Assembly (NCBI GenBank): GCA_018350325.1
Contig: JAEVLN010000054.1
Span: 1 to 64,000 of the forward strand
Reading direction: 5' to 3'
DNA from: Globodera rostochiensis
Lineage: Eukaryota; Nematoda; Chromadorea; Rhabditida; Heteroderidae
DNA length: 64,000 bases
Below are positions 10,916 through 26,920 of this stretch, in pieces. Below the pieces are notes generated by a model that did not search any database, was not told where the DNA came from, and worked only from the letters and a program-made list of their open reading frames with translations. Made by a program: the position numbers and the translations under genes. Every line of letters starts with the position of its first letter. Position 1 is the first letter of the stretch.

Positions 10916-13449
10916 ATCATTCGAGTGTCCTCTTGGTACGGCGCGAGTCGAGAAAGGCCTAAATTAATTCTTGCAAAGTTTCCCGAATTTTTTCAAAGGG
11001 TCGGCTACAAAATGATGCAATAAAATCTCTAATGAGCCAAAACAATAGCCACGTGTCCGTCGCAACAATTGCAAAGATCCGCCGAAGGGCGGGGAAAAGT
11101 AATAAAAATAAGTAATAAAATGCTGTTGAAAAAACAAAGATGAGGAGACGAGTTTCCCCTCCGGTGATTTCTTCGATCAGTGAAAATTTTATTGCTTTTG
11201 GAGCGAGGAGGGGTAGAGAAATGATTTAGAGGGAGAGAGAGAGAGAGAGTGATGAAAGAACACAGAAAGAGGAGAGAATGAGGAAGTGAGAGGCAGAGAA
11301 AGAAGAGAATGGGCAAATGTTGGAGAGGACAGGCATAAAAAGAGCGGGTGCCCCTTTCGCGGGGGAGAGGACACATACCATAACGTTGAAAAGCTGAGAG
11401 AGAGAGGGGGGGGGCTTTTTTCCGCTTCCCCACGTCCCCTGAGGGGTTCCGTCCGGAAGATTGTCCTAAGGGAGGCGGCTGAGTGAGTGGGCTGATTGAT
11501 GACGATCGTTAGACCCCCCCCCCCAGCGCCAATGTCCCCATCCGCCGACCGATCGATGCGAAGATGAATTGGTTCAGAGACTGCTCGATGATGAGGTGGA
11601 TGGACACATTTCATCCGCTTCATCAAACATCCGACGGACGACGTCACTTTCCCCCCAATGTTCACGTTGCTCCCCCCGCCCCCTCGTCCGATCCGATTCG
11701 GCCGTTCAATCATCGTCCTCTCTGTTAAGGGTCAGCTCCAATCAACCAACCAATCATCCAACCAATCCTCTTCTGATCTGCCCCTTTGATCCTTTCCGTC
11801 TGGCATTCCGGGAACCCTCTGATCCATCATAATAAGGCCATAAATCCTCATCTTCTGGCCATTTCAAGCCAGTTTCCTTCCCGCCCCATCCGAACAAAGG
11901 CTGTTTCCATCCGTCCGTCCCCAGATGAATCCCCCCCCCCCGTCTCCCCCCCCCCTCACCCCCCTCCTTACCCCCCCCCTTCCATCCGCTTCATTCATCC
12001 CATCCGTCGTCGCCGATCCGCTCGAGTGGTGAGCCTCATCATACCCACAAATATCCGATCACAGAACAACGATCGGACACACTGATCGGGAGGAGGGGAG
12101 GGGGGGGGGAGCCTTTGGGCCAAGCATTGATACATATGAGTCAAACTCTCCTCAAATTTCACTCTTTCCATCACTTCCCGTTTGATCAACCCCCACAGTT
12201 TCAGTTTCATTTTTAGTTTTAGTATCGTCCCATCGCCGTCTTTGCTACGCTAACAAAGGCTCTTTCGAATTTTCGCTCATTTATTTTTGGGATTTTGTGC
12301 AATTTTTAGGGTTTCAAAATGTGAAAAGTGACTTTTAATCTTAACCAGATCAGCAAGCAGCACACAATTCGCATTTCTTACAAAACCATAGGCAATTTTT
12401 TGTTCTTTCTAAAATAAAAAACTCCTAAAAAAGGATGGCGAAAGACTTTTAGTCCAATCGACAAAAGAACGCTGTCAGTGTCCGGGTTTCCCTGGTTTTG
12501 CCCAACTCATCTCGAAAGATGTACGAATGCCCCCCCCCCAATTTCCGGCCTCCCCCGCCCCCGCCCATTGTGGCAAATGCCACCAATTCACTTATTTGGC
12601 CCATTTATTCAGTGCCCGAGGCCATTCATCCTCCCATTGCCCAAATATCTTCTGCCGCCTTTATTGCCCCCCGGGGGCTCCCCAACAATTTTGGACACTC
12701 TCACACAAGTGGCCGCTATTCATAAATTCCGAAAGGGACGGAGGGTAAAGAAATGCGAGGGAATGAAAGAGATTTGGAGCAAAAAAGCCACAAAAAAACT
12801 TTGAATTTCCTTAATTAAGATTTATAAAAATTCAATTCTCAATTCTTCCTCAATTTGTGCGTCAGACATTCCCCAAATTAATTAATTTCTGAAACTTATG
12901 ATCCCCCCTCCCCAATTTCCGGTAAAAGGTCCGTCCCCATAATTATTTCATTTCGTCCATCCGCCGGCCGTCTCATCAGATCAGTTTACACACATTCATT
13001 CCTCCGCTGATCACCACCAACACCAATTGCGCCAATTTACGTCGCGCCTCCCATCCAAAGGCGAAATCAATTTCAACACAAATACCCCCCCCCCCCCGGG
13101 GGTATAAATGTTCGGGACTAAATTTGTTTGTCGCCTCCGGCGCCCGTCGTCACCAAATGCATTCATCCGCATCCAGCATCATCCAATCCTTCGCATATTA
13201 TACCTTTTTTGGTCTTTTTTTTCTTGCAAATTTGTAAAATAATTGCGATTATGACGACTTCCCCTCCACGCCCCTTCTGGCGCTGCCCAAAAAGCCCTTT
13301 GGTGCGCTTTCCCCCGAGGGAATGAATGGGGAGGGGTGTCTTATGTTTGTTTTGGGCGTTGTCCCCCGAGGGGAAAAAATGTTCAGTCGGTCGGTCAGCC
13401 AATTCAATTAATTAGTCCGCCCGCCTCAATTCCTTCATTCACTTTTTTG

Positions 13450-14233
13450 TTCTCCCTCCCCCCCCCCCCTCCCCCCCGGTCTCTCCCCCCCCCCCCCCGG
13501 TCTCCCCTCCCCCCGTCTCCTCTCCCCCCCCCCCCCCCCTCCCCCGTCTCCCCCCCCCCGTCTCCCCTCCCCCCCCCCGTCTCCCCTCCCTCCCCCGTCT
13601 CCCCTCCCCCCCCCCCCGTCTCCCCTCCCCCCCCCGTCTCCCCCCCCCTCCCGACCCCCGTCTCCCCTCCCTCCCCCGTCTCCCCTCCCTCCCCCGTCTC
13701 CCCTCCCCCCCCCCCCCCCCGTCTCCCCTCCCCCCCCCGTCTCCCCCCCCCTCCCGACCCCCGTCTCCCCTCCCTCCCCCGTCTCCCCTCCCTCCCCCGT
13801 CTCCCCTCCCCCCCCCCGTCTCCCCTCCCCCCCCCCGTCTCCCCTCCCTCCCCCGTCTCCCCTCCCCCCCCCGTCTCCCCTCCCCCCCCCGTCTCCCCCC
13901 CCCTCCCGACCCCCGTCTCCCCTCCCTCCCCCGTCTCCCTCCCTCCCCCGTCTCCCCTCCCTCCCTCCCCCGTCTCCCCCCCCTCCCGCCCCCCGTCTCC
14001 CCTCCCTCCCCCGTCTCCCCTCCCTCCCCCGTCTCCCCCCCCCCTCCCGCCCCCCGTCTCCCCTCCCTCCCCCGTCTCCCCCCCCTCCCGCCCCCCGTCT
14101 CCCCTCCCTCCCCCGTCTCCCCCCCCCCCCCTCCCGCCCCCCGTCTCCCCTCCCTCCCCCGTCTCCCCCCCCCCCCCTCCCGCCCCCCGTCTCCCCTCCC
14201 TCCCCCGTCTCCCCCCCCCCCTCCCCCCCCCGA
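13450..14233. repeat. long CCCCCGTCTCCCCTCCC array (G-quadruplex-prone on the minus strand)
   Basis: Nearly 800 bp consist almost only of C and T with a CCCCCGTCTCCC core repeated dozens of times, interspersed with TCCCGACCCC variants. The complement is GGGGG-AGAC-GGGGG in tandem, so the minus strand has many potential G-quadruplexes. All six frames stay open over hundreds of codons. This explains the long proline-, serine- or glycine-rich open frames here, which I do not call as genes. Confidence 0.95.
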
Positions 14234-14688
14234 CCCATTTTTGATTGCTTATAAATTTTCTCACACATTTCGGGGATTTTAAGACGATTTTATCACCAAT
14301 TCGCAATATTTTACGCCAAATTTGCCCAAAAATGCAACAATTTTTACGAATTTTCATTATAAATGCGACACTTTCGACGGTTTTGCATATTTTGAGGGGA
14401 ATAAATGGAACAAAATAAGCGAAAATCCCTTTTATTCACTCTCTTTACCGAAAACATTTATTTTTATTTCTCAAAAATTTATCGAAGGAAATTTGAAAAA
14501 TGACTTTTTCTCAATTCTCCGGCAGTTTTTACGTTTTTGACAAATTAAACTGACCCAATTTGTTCCTCTGCTTCGAATTGAGTCCCTTCGAATTTTGAGT
14601 CTTTCCCCAAATTTAATTTTTCACAAATTCCTCGGCTAATATTTTCTAAAATTTTCAGATTTTGCAAATTTTGGCCCGCGGCCTTTCA

Positions 14689-18686
<3,998 letters not shown>

Positions 18687-19770
18687 GTCATTCACTCGCC
18701 GCCCCCTCAGGCGCCCGCCGCATTTCCCAAATTCAAATTTTAGGGAAGGAAAAGGCAAAAAGTCCCGAAGACTTTGGCATTTCTTTCAAAACTCCCGAAA
18801 AAAAGTCTTTTTCTTCCCAAATCCGATAAAATCGAATGTTTTGTCCCTTCCTCCAAGGAGCTTATTTTATAATTAAGGCAACCACCACACAATGCCACCC
18901 GCCCAAATTGTGTGATAATTAATTAACTAATTAATGTGTAACCCCCAAAAACGGCGCGGAAATGCCGTCGATTTGATTTATGCATTTTCGACTTTTTGAT
19001 AGGACAAATTCCCCCACTTTAATCGACAAAAATTGCGGCATTTCTGTAACAAAACACCGCCACCACCACAAAATAGCTCAACAAAATCATTTGACCGATA
19101 AGCAAAATAAAATAAAATGTTCTTCCCTTTCCCAGCCAACTCAATCAATTCGAATTGCTCACAATTTCCTATACAAAATTGTGCCACGACAGAAAAATAA
19201 AAAAAAAAGATTTTTTATTTATTTTTATTCTTTTTTTACTTTAGTATTTATCATTTGGACTGTTTGGAATAGCCAAGTAATGAATGAATTTTTAGATTTA
19301 AAATGGTTAATTTAATTGACATTTACGAAGCCTCTATTGGCAAAAGTGCGAAAGAAACATAAAAATTGACGAGTTTTGTTATTTTTACACATTCAAATCG
19401 GAGCCCTAATAATCAAAATAAATAAATAAATGTACAGAGAACAATCAAAGAATATGCAAAGTTCCGTCAAGGATCGATCGGCCGCTGCATTAAATATTCG
19501 AAGAGAAATTTAAGCCTAAAATTTCAACAAAAAAAAGCCCCCACAGCGATAAATCCTTGACGCAGCAACAATTTAAGTGAAAGGCATTCCAATTAATGTT
19601 AAGCAGAAGGAAACAGAAATGAATTGAAATGACTGACCCGAAGCAATGAAATGAATACAAAACACAAACTTTAATCAATTCGCGAAAAGATTGTTGCCGG
19701 AGGGGAGGAGAGGGAGTCATCACAAAAAGCAAAACCAAATCAGGCACTTTGGTGTAAGTGTCTGTCTAGA
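18687..19770. other. intergenic, no gene seen
   Basis: AT-rich DNA follows the kinase stop codon. Short open frames on both strands lack splice sites and domain similarity. This is the convergent 3' side of the kinase gene (+) and mannosidase II (minus). Confidence 0.6.
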
Positions 19771-20021
19771 CCAGGGATGTAACCAGATAATGCCCATCAT
19801 TCCGGACCCAAAATGTCCGGGACCCGTCATTCCGGACCCAAAATGTCCGGGACCGGTCATTCCGGACCCAAAATATCCGGGACCGGTCATTCCGGACCCA
19901 AAATGTCCGGGACCGGTCATTCCGGACCCAAAATATCCGGGACCGGTCATTCCGGACCCAAAATATCCGGGACTCGTCATTCCGGAACCAAAATGTCCGG
20001 GACCCGGGGTTATATCCCTGG
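19771..20021. mobile_element. MITE with 30-bp tandem-repeat core
   Basis: Terminal inverted repeats CCAGGGATGTAACC and GGTTATATCCCTGG bracket seven nearly identical 30-bp units (TCATTCCGGACCCAAAATG...) at about 19797-20006. The element is flanked on both sides by TCTAGA (19765-19770 and 20022-20027), a likely 6-bp target-site duplication. It has no coding capacity. Both strands stay open through the array because the unit is a multiple of three. Confidence 0.75.
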
Positions 20022-20167
20022 TCTAGAAGAGTTTATAGACCCTGCCGTTTTCGCAAAAGCCTTTGGCTGCGTAAAGAGCAAAAGAATCGCACAAAAATAA
20101 TCACTGGAAAGATTCGAGTAGCTTTGGCTTCCGTTTCCGAGAAGCGGCGGCCGGCGCCGTCCGTTCA

Positions 20168-23100
20168 TCAAAATGCCAGCCTCAGTGTGGCCAACTCCAT
20201 TGGCTCCAACGCGACGTGCTCGCCCTGTCCAATGCCCGTGCCGTTGGTGTACAAAAGTGTCAACGATCCCCGCCGAATTGTCCGTGCCCGACGACCATCG
20301 AACAGATTGGACACATCGAAGCCCTTAAATGGAAACTTTTCAGCAATTACTAGTACTAAATCTCTAAAAAAATGTTAATGGAGATAGATTATCGTCAAAA
20401 CCAAGACGTTGTCCGAATTGGGCAAAAAAAAAAACGAACATCGGCCATATCGGCTCTTCCCGTCGGACAACTGCTCTCCGCGACCCGGGTGCCAAGGCGA
20501 CATTCGAGCCCAAATCGATGCAAAATGAGTGCCGCTTCGTCTCTTGGTTGGGTGGTGGCGGCCGACGAGTTGAAGAAGTACATCGTCGGATGGCCGAGCG
20601 TTCGGAGAGCCACCGGATGAATGTTGCAGGGAAAGGGACGCCGAAGGACGGACATAAATTGGCGATGTTCCGCTGCAGAAGGAATTATGTAAATTTAGAA
20701 ACAGTTAAAATTTGCGGGCTTTTTGCCCCATTTTGTGAATTTTGACCGGTGGAATTGCCTTGGCCCAATTGTCCGGCGAGCGTAATCGGCGGGTAATGGA
20801 GTCGGAGCGAGGAGTGATGGGCGGCCAACGAATGGAATCCGATCGTTCCGGCAGGGGAAGGCGACGGAGAGGGGACGAAGTGTTCGAGCAGTAAATGGAA
20901 GAGACTTTCAGTCACCAAATTGTCTTCCACACCCTTCGAAATCGAATTAAATTAGAAAAGAGCACGAAAATTGGGCCAAAACAGCAAAATCTCCAATTAA
21001 ATTTTACAAATTTTGCGATTTCCGATCAAAATGGATTTGAGTAAAAACTCGTCAATCTCAACCCAGAATGAGCCACGCCGACCTGTCCAAGGCCACGGTC
21101 ATCGTCCTGCGCAAGTCGTCTGTCCAGCATCACTTGCATCTCTCCTGCATTATTTTTTTATATTGCCTTCCATTCGTTGATTGAAGAGTTCGGCCAGTTC
21201 ACCCACCGTATTGCGTAAGTTTTAGGCTTTTTCGAAAATGTCGGACTATCCGGTTTAGACAGCACCAGTTTTGTTGATTTAAAACCCGGATCAATTCATC
21301 CATCCACATTGGTAATGATGGCCATGGAAGTGTACTTCACCACCAACAGACCGACCTTGCTCCAGACTGGCCACTCCGAGTGCCTGACGTCCCAACAACG
21401 AAAGGCGAATGGCCGTGTCTTCGACGAACGCCGCGCCCGGCATTGGGTAGAAGTGCGCCTGCAGGGGCAATTGCGGCTGTCGCCTCCGTCGGATCATCTG
21501 CAAGAAAACGGAAAACAACACATTTATTTTCAGACAGAAACAACGAATTGCAGCAACACCTGAAATCCGTTCAGATCGGTGAAGAAATTGTCCTGTCGCA
21601 TGGACGGCACTCGCAGACGCATGGCCAACTCAAAATTGGCCATGTGTCCGTTTTGTAGTCGATTTCCGCGGTCGGTGCCCGATTTGGTGGCCAAATTAAC
21701 CAAATTCAGAATGGCCAAGTGCTGCGCATCGGCATCCAAGACAATTTGATGCCGAATTCCGACATCGACGGGTCCTAAAAATCGCAAAAATCAACCAAAA
21801 CCGCCTCCAAAAAGGCCTTTTTAGCGAATTTTTTCCTATTTTTTGAACAAAATTTTTGAGAAACAACAAAAAAAAAACTCCTCGACCTTTAACGTAAACA
21901 TATTGCCGAATTGGACCAGAAACGACCAGAAAAGTGTTCTCCTCCACCGCCAATGGCTTGGCCGGCCCATCCGGCAAGAAAAGGTAAGCCCCGGAACGGC
22001 TGTCGCCGCCCAAATCCTTCCGCGCTTAAAAATGAATAAAAATGTTAAGAATTACAAATTAAATATATTTTAAATAAAGCAAAAAGCACTTGGGTCGTGT
22101 GTTCTCGCCCCGTAATGCACAAAGGACAGTTCGACCGCAATTTCAGCGTTTGGAGTCTGTCGAATTGACTAAAACATTTTTTAAAAATAAAATATTTAAT
22201 GAACAAAATTTATTTGTTCAAATAAAAAATTGCATTTTTCCCCGTCATAAACGAGCCGTCATTAAACTTTTTGACGTTTTTGCACCTTAAGAAGTCCGGA
22301 AGATGCATCTAAAGAAGCGTGCAGATGGGCATTTTGAATTGAAACCGTTTTCGCATCCGGTCCGACCCTGTCCAGCTCGAAAACGCTTAATGAAATCATC
22401 TCCGATTAATCAAAAGTTATATTAAAATACTCACAGTGATTCAAAAGCTGCATTTCTTGACTGTCTGATGGTCATTTTGTGTGCGCTGTGTTCAGATTCG
22501 GTCAGTCGATAGCGGACCATGCTGAACGGGGGCAGTTTAGCAACAAAGCACAGCTCGAACTTGTCGCGGAAATGGGCCAGTCGGCCTTGGAGATCGACGA
22601 ACAGCACGGGGCCTAAACAAACGAAGAGAGCAAATGCGGACATATGAAGGCGCCATAACGAGTCGAGTCCACAGCACATTTTTACCAATTTGTTGCGCAA
22701 TGTCCATCTTCCGTCCCTTTTCCCCTCCGGTGTCGGCGTCAATGCGTCTCCTCACACTGTCCACGTGCACACAAATCACTTCCCTCCGCGAATGGCCCAA
22801 CGGGTTGGTGATGGCCAACGCCGAGTTCGCCTCGAGCACAAATTTTTGCGGCAAACGGTCGACAAAATGCGCCTCGTCCACCCTCAGGCGCAATTGGCCG
22901 GAGGGGGGCGCGGAAATGCCGAGCAAACGCTGCACACTGTGGGCCAACACGCGTTTTGAGTCCTCCAACGCCTGGGCCATCCTTTGAAGCGCAAAATATT
23001 GAAATGAATTTCAAATTCTTCGACTCGACTCAAAATGAATACGAACTTTTCCCCGTAGTCCGTCATCACATGGGTTCGCGCTGTAAAGGGAAACCAAACA

Positions 23101-26100
23101 GTGCATAAATTCCGCCCACCACAGCCGCTTTTATTTTTGTTCGCCGTACCCGTGCCGGTGACTCCGTCGTGGTGCTGAAACAAACTCAACGCGCGTCTCG
23201 CTCGCACCAACGCATCGAAGAGTGAGTTCAAATCAAACTTTCCCGCTGAAAAAATATTATCAAATGTTGAAAATTCCGGTTTGGAGGTGCCAATGCACGA
23301 CGGGATTTCACCGGGTTACCCGTAACTCGAAAGGCGAAACCCGTCAAAAGCCGACCCGAGGTTTTTTTTGTCGTATTCGACAACCTTTTTCTTGACCTGC
23401 TTCAACCCACCCAGATATGCACAACAGACATGGTCCTAAGTAGCTGAATGGTGGTGTCCTGGTCCGATTATGTGAACAGGACGGACCTGTACATTAGAAG
23501 ACTCCCCATTCTCTCACCTCCGTCCTCCTTTTCGGCACTGTGCCAGCGCGCCATTGTGTAAAAAGTGTCGGCAGCCCTCAGCAAATGCTGCAACGTTCGG
23601 TCCATATGTTTGTAGAAGGGCCGGGAAGTGAAGAAGCCGCTCCAGTAATGGTCGTCCCGGTCCGCGTAGGTGAAGAAGTCTCCGGACAGCACCGGCAACA
23701 GCGACAACGAAGCGGAGGCGGCGGCAGGAACAATATTTCTGTTGGATTGGGCAAGAATATGCTCCCTAAATCGAATTTCTTCTGATGGCCGGCCCCTTAA
23801 CACACTGCTAAGGCCATGGGCCATACAAAAACTCGGCATTTTAATGATTTTGACCCCACCCCTCCGGTCGTCTGACGCTGTGCCGAAGAGAGCCCTCATG
23901 TCGCACATCGTCCTGCAGTTTTTCAGCCAAACGACGCTCCAACGCGTCGAAATAGTCGCCGAGCGTGCCAAAGCGGGCCTAACAAACAAATTAAAATTGA
24001 AGAAATCAAACCAGAATATTTGGCGACTCGAGTCCAAAACAATTTGATAATTAAAGTGATCAAAATTTCCTAAACGAACTGATCTTCTTGACCAGATCAG
24101 CGTATTCGTTAAAGCATGTACAACACCAGTTCACTTTTTAGATCAGCGCATGCAAACGGCCCGAACTCGTGCTGCTCATTCCCCACACTTACGTTGATGT
24201 TCCATTCCTTTTTGGCGTTCATAAACTCAAACAGCATTTTGTAATTTGAATATTGGTTAGTCCATTCGCTGTCCTGGTCAAATCTGAACAATTTTAAATA
24301 ATTAAAATCCCAAAAAAGTACACATATTTTGTGTTCCTCATTTACAAAACTAACCCCAACCCACCGACCTGAAGTCATCGCCGAGAGGCACCAAAATTGT
24401 GTTGTGCCCGTACAGTTGGGCCTTTTTACGGTACTGGTCGGCCAACAGCTGCGCCCGCTCGGCCACATTTTCGTCAGTGATCGGAACCGGATTGACGCCC
24501 CAAGGGCTCAACAAAAACAAAAATTAATTGTTTTATTCTTTAATTTTCAATTCCATACCAAGAAATGGGCCCATGCCCAAGACGACGAAAGTCAAACTGA
24601 CAGCACACCTTCGGGTCGGGACCGCACGAGTGTGGCGCATCGTAAGAATAAAAGGGGAACATGTGCGTGACGATGTCTCAAAAAAAGTTCTCCATTTTTT
24701 GCAATTTAATATTTTTGTGGGGTACCGTCCGAGTGCCGTCGTTGGGTGTCGGCACCACCGGCGGCGGGAAAGGAGAACATTTGGCGCCATACAAATTCCA
24801 ACTGGCGCTGCCGTGCCAAATGCTTTTTGACGGCGTAGTGTACGCGTTGGATGGCCATGTGCGTGAGGTTGGCCCTGTTGAGCACGTACGAAAGGGTGGG
24901 GCTGAGCCCGAACGGGTCGATGCTCCAGTGATGTCGCGGAGTGTACCCTGCACAGAACGCCGATCAAATCGTATTTTTGAGGAGTCTTTTAAGCCATTCA
25001 ATGTTATTTTGCCTGGACGTTCTGACCAAGTTGGTTCTGCAGAAATTCGTGCCCCTCAAACAGTTCCATCACAGTGGCGAAGAAGTGCGCGTTCGCCTCG
25101 TCCGTCATCACCCAACCGCCCGTCACAATTTCCAATTGGCCCCTTTTCAAAAACCTCAAAAATGTTTTAAATTAATTTTAGCGTATATTTTACGCATTTT
25201 CCCCTCACTTTGCAACGCGTTCTTTCACTTCCGCCTTCTGCTTGGACCACCAAAGTTCGAAAAAGCTCATTTCGGCGTAAATGAACTTCAGGTCCGGCTT
25301 GTCCTCCAAATGTTTGACCATTCCGTCCAAAATGTGCCGCGTCTGCTCCTCAAAATAGGCCTCAAAAGTCTTAAGCCAGCCTTAAAAATTGATTTAAAAA
25401 TGCCAAGGCCGTCAAAAACGGATTGCCTGGGTCGGTGTGCGAGTGCGGGACAACGATCACTTCCAGCCGCTTTTGTTCCCCAATTTTGTGTTGATCATAA
25501 GTGATCGGCCATCCCTGCTTCCAAACGCCGCCGTCCGCGTTGTCAAAGGGCAAAATGTCGTACAGAGAGAGCATCTGTGAATTAAAATCATTTGTGTTTT
25601 TTTAAATATGTGCCGAAGTCAAAACAGATTTTTTTTTTCAAAAAATTTTTTTGTTTTTGTGAGGCCCCCAAACTCTTATTTTGGCAAAACCAAATTCTCC
25701 CCGCTTCTCATTTGGCTATTTCCGGGGCTTTTTTTTTGGTTTGCCCTTATTCATGTCCAAATTCGGCACCTGAACATCGGTGGAAGCATTGCGCGTTGTC
25801 GTCGCATCTTTTGCCCGACAAATTTGGGCACTGAAAGTGTCAAAATGCCGCTGATTTTGTTGCCGTTGCTGCAGTTGAGGCGGCTCCAAAACGCCGCCAT
25901 TTCTCTTTTTTAATCGCAAATTTTAAAATTGTCATCCGATCGATCGATTTGCCAATTTTCCAACCTCCTCTTCTTCAGCGCCATCTTTGTCGAGTTTGGC
26001 CATTTTTTGGACTTCAACTTGGCCATTTTCGGCCCCAATGCTCTCCAATTTTTTGCCCAATTCGGCCATAATTTTTCGATTTTCCTTCACATTGTTTTGG

Positions 26101-26394
26101 AGCGTATCGATGCGTATTCGAATTAATTTTTGGCGTTCCTAAATTTGTTACACAATTTTAATAAATTCATTATTCCTCCAGGATAATGCCTTTTGCCCTT
26201 TCCTTAATTAGTCCGTCGATGCACCACTCACTCACCGATTCCCCCGTTTCAGCAGCGTACAGCGGTGTCCGTCTTCGGGCATTTGACTCCACCGACAAGT
26301 ATAACATAAGACTGATCAACATGAAAGTGCCGAGCGCAAGTGCCACGGCCCAAGCAGTACTCCGAGAAAACAATGCCATCCCCCTCAACATCAA
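20168..26394 (-). CDS. aman-2: Golgi alpha-mannosidase II (GH38)
   Basis: Trims GlcNAcMan5GlcNAc2 in N-glycan maturation in the Golgi. Twenty-five exons join in frame from ATG 26394 to TGA 20168: 26394-26236, 26138-25965, 25904-25770, 25574-25427, 25380-25209, 25142-25027, 24947-24726, 24676-24559, 24506-24369, 24283-24193, 23978-23860, 23738-23518, 23245-23150, 23080-23047, 22981-22686, 22612-22435, 22385-22286, 22168-22090, 22024-21887, 21774-21560, 21497-21356, 21144-21083, 20933-20747, 20672-20440 and 20323-20168; about 1242 residues. Type II membrane start (hydrophobic residues about 13-34), coiled-coil stem, then the catalytic part. Zinc and nucleophile motifs are intact: [41 protein letters not shown]. 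Intron 4 uses a GC donor exactly inside HSHTDPG/W. The exon 3 acceptor and the last donor are less certain. Confidence 0.93.
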
Positions 26395-26920
26395 AATACG
26401 GCGATGAACAACGCAGTTTCGGCATCAAATTTCGAACCCCAATTTTAATTATAAAACTCAAAGGTCCAAAATCAAAAAGTCCGAGCGTTTCAAATATTTT
26501 ACTTAGGTTAAGTCCAAAAACTCCATTCTCACCTCCTGCTGAATTCGCACACCGGTAATTCAATTGAATTAACAAACAAAAAAAGTGACGATTTTTAAAT
26601 AAAAATGTATATTTAAAACGTTTTAACTAAAACAAAATTTCACGCATTAACTGAAGGGCGATTCTGCAGCAAATTTTCATTTTACGCATCCGATTTCAGG
26701 GATATTATGTATAAAAAAAGCCAATGACGTAGAATAGGGTTAGAACGAAAATTTAAAATAATAATTGACTAACCCCGAAATGTGAATTTCATTAAAACCG
26801 TACCAATTATGGGGGAAAATGTGCACATAATATTCTGTTTTTGTCTTAATATCGGAATTCCCATCGATACCACCGTTCACAACAATCCAAAAAAGTCATT
26901 CTTCTGATCGGTCGGGTCGA
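26395..26920. other. intergenic between mannosidase II and SRP receptor
   Basis: This 526-bp spacer lies between the end of the upstream SRP-receptor gene and the ATG of mannosidase II, both on the minus strand. It contains AT-rich DNA and no recognisable repeat or gene. The promoter or trans-splice region of mannosidase II must lie here. Confidence 0.5.

Larger units (their letters stand above)
8635..14688. other. 6-kb gene-poor region upstream of the kinase gene
   Basis: No exon with both coding-like composition and splice sites was found on either strand. The region holds three tandem arrays (listed separately), many poly-C and poly-G runs, an AG-rich stretch at 11200-11320 and AT-rich stretches. 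The last part ends in an acceptor-like TTTTCAG at 14652-14658, probably a 5'-UTR intron of the kinase gene. All long open frames here are low-complexity. Confidence 0.6.

Noticed and set aside
13336..14357. Three open frames of 277-317 codons over the C/T array
   Set aside because: They are proline/serine or glycine-rich translations of one tandem repeat, open in every frame, without splice sites or domains.
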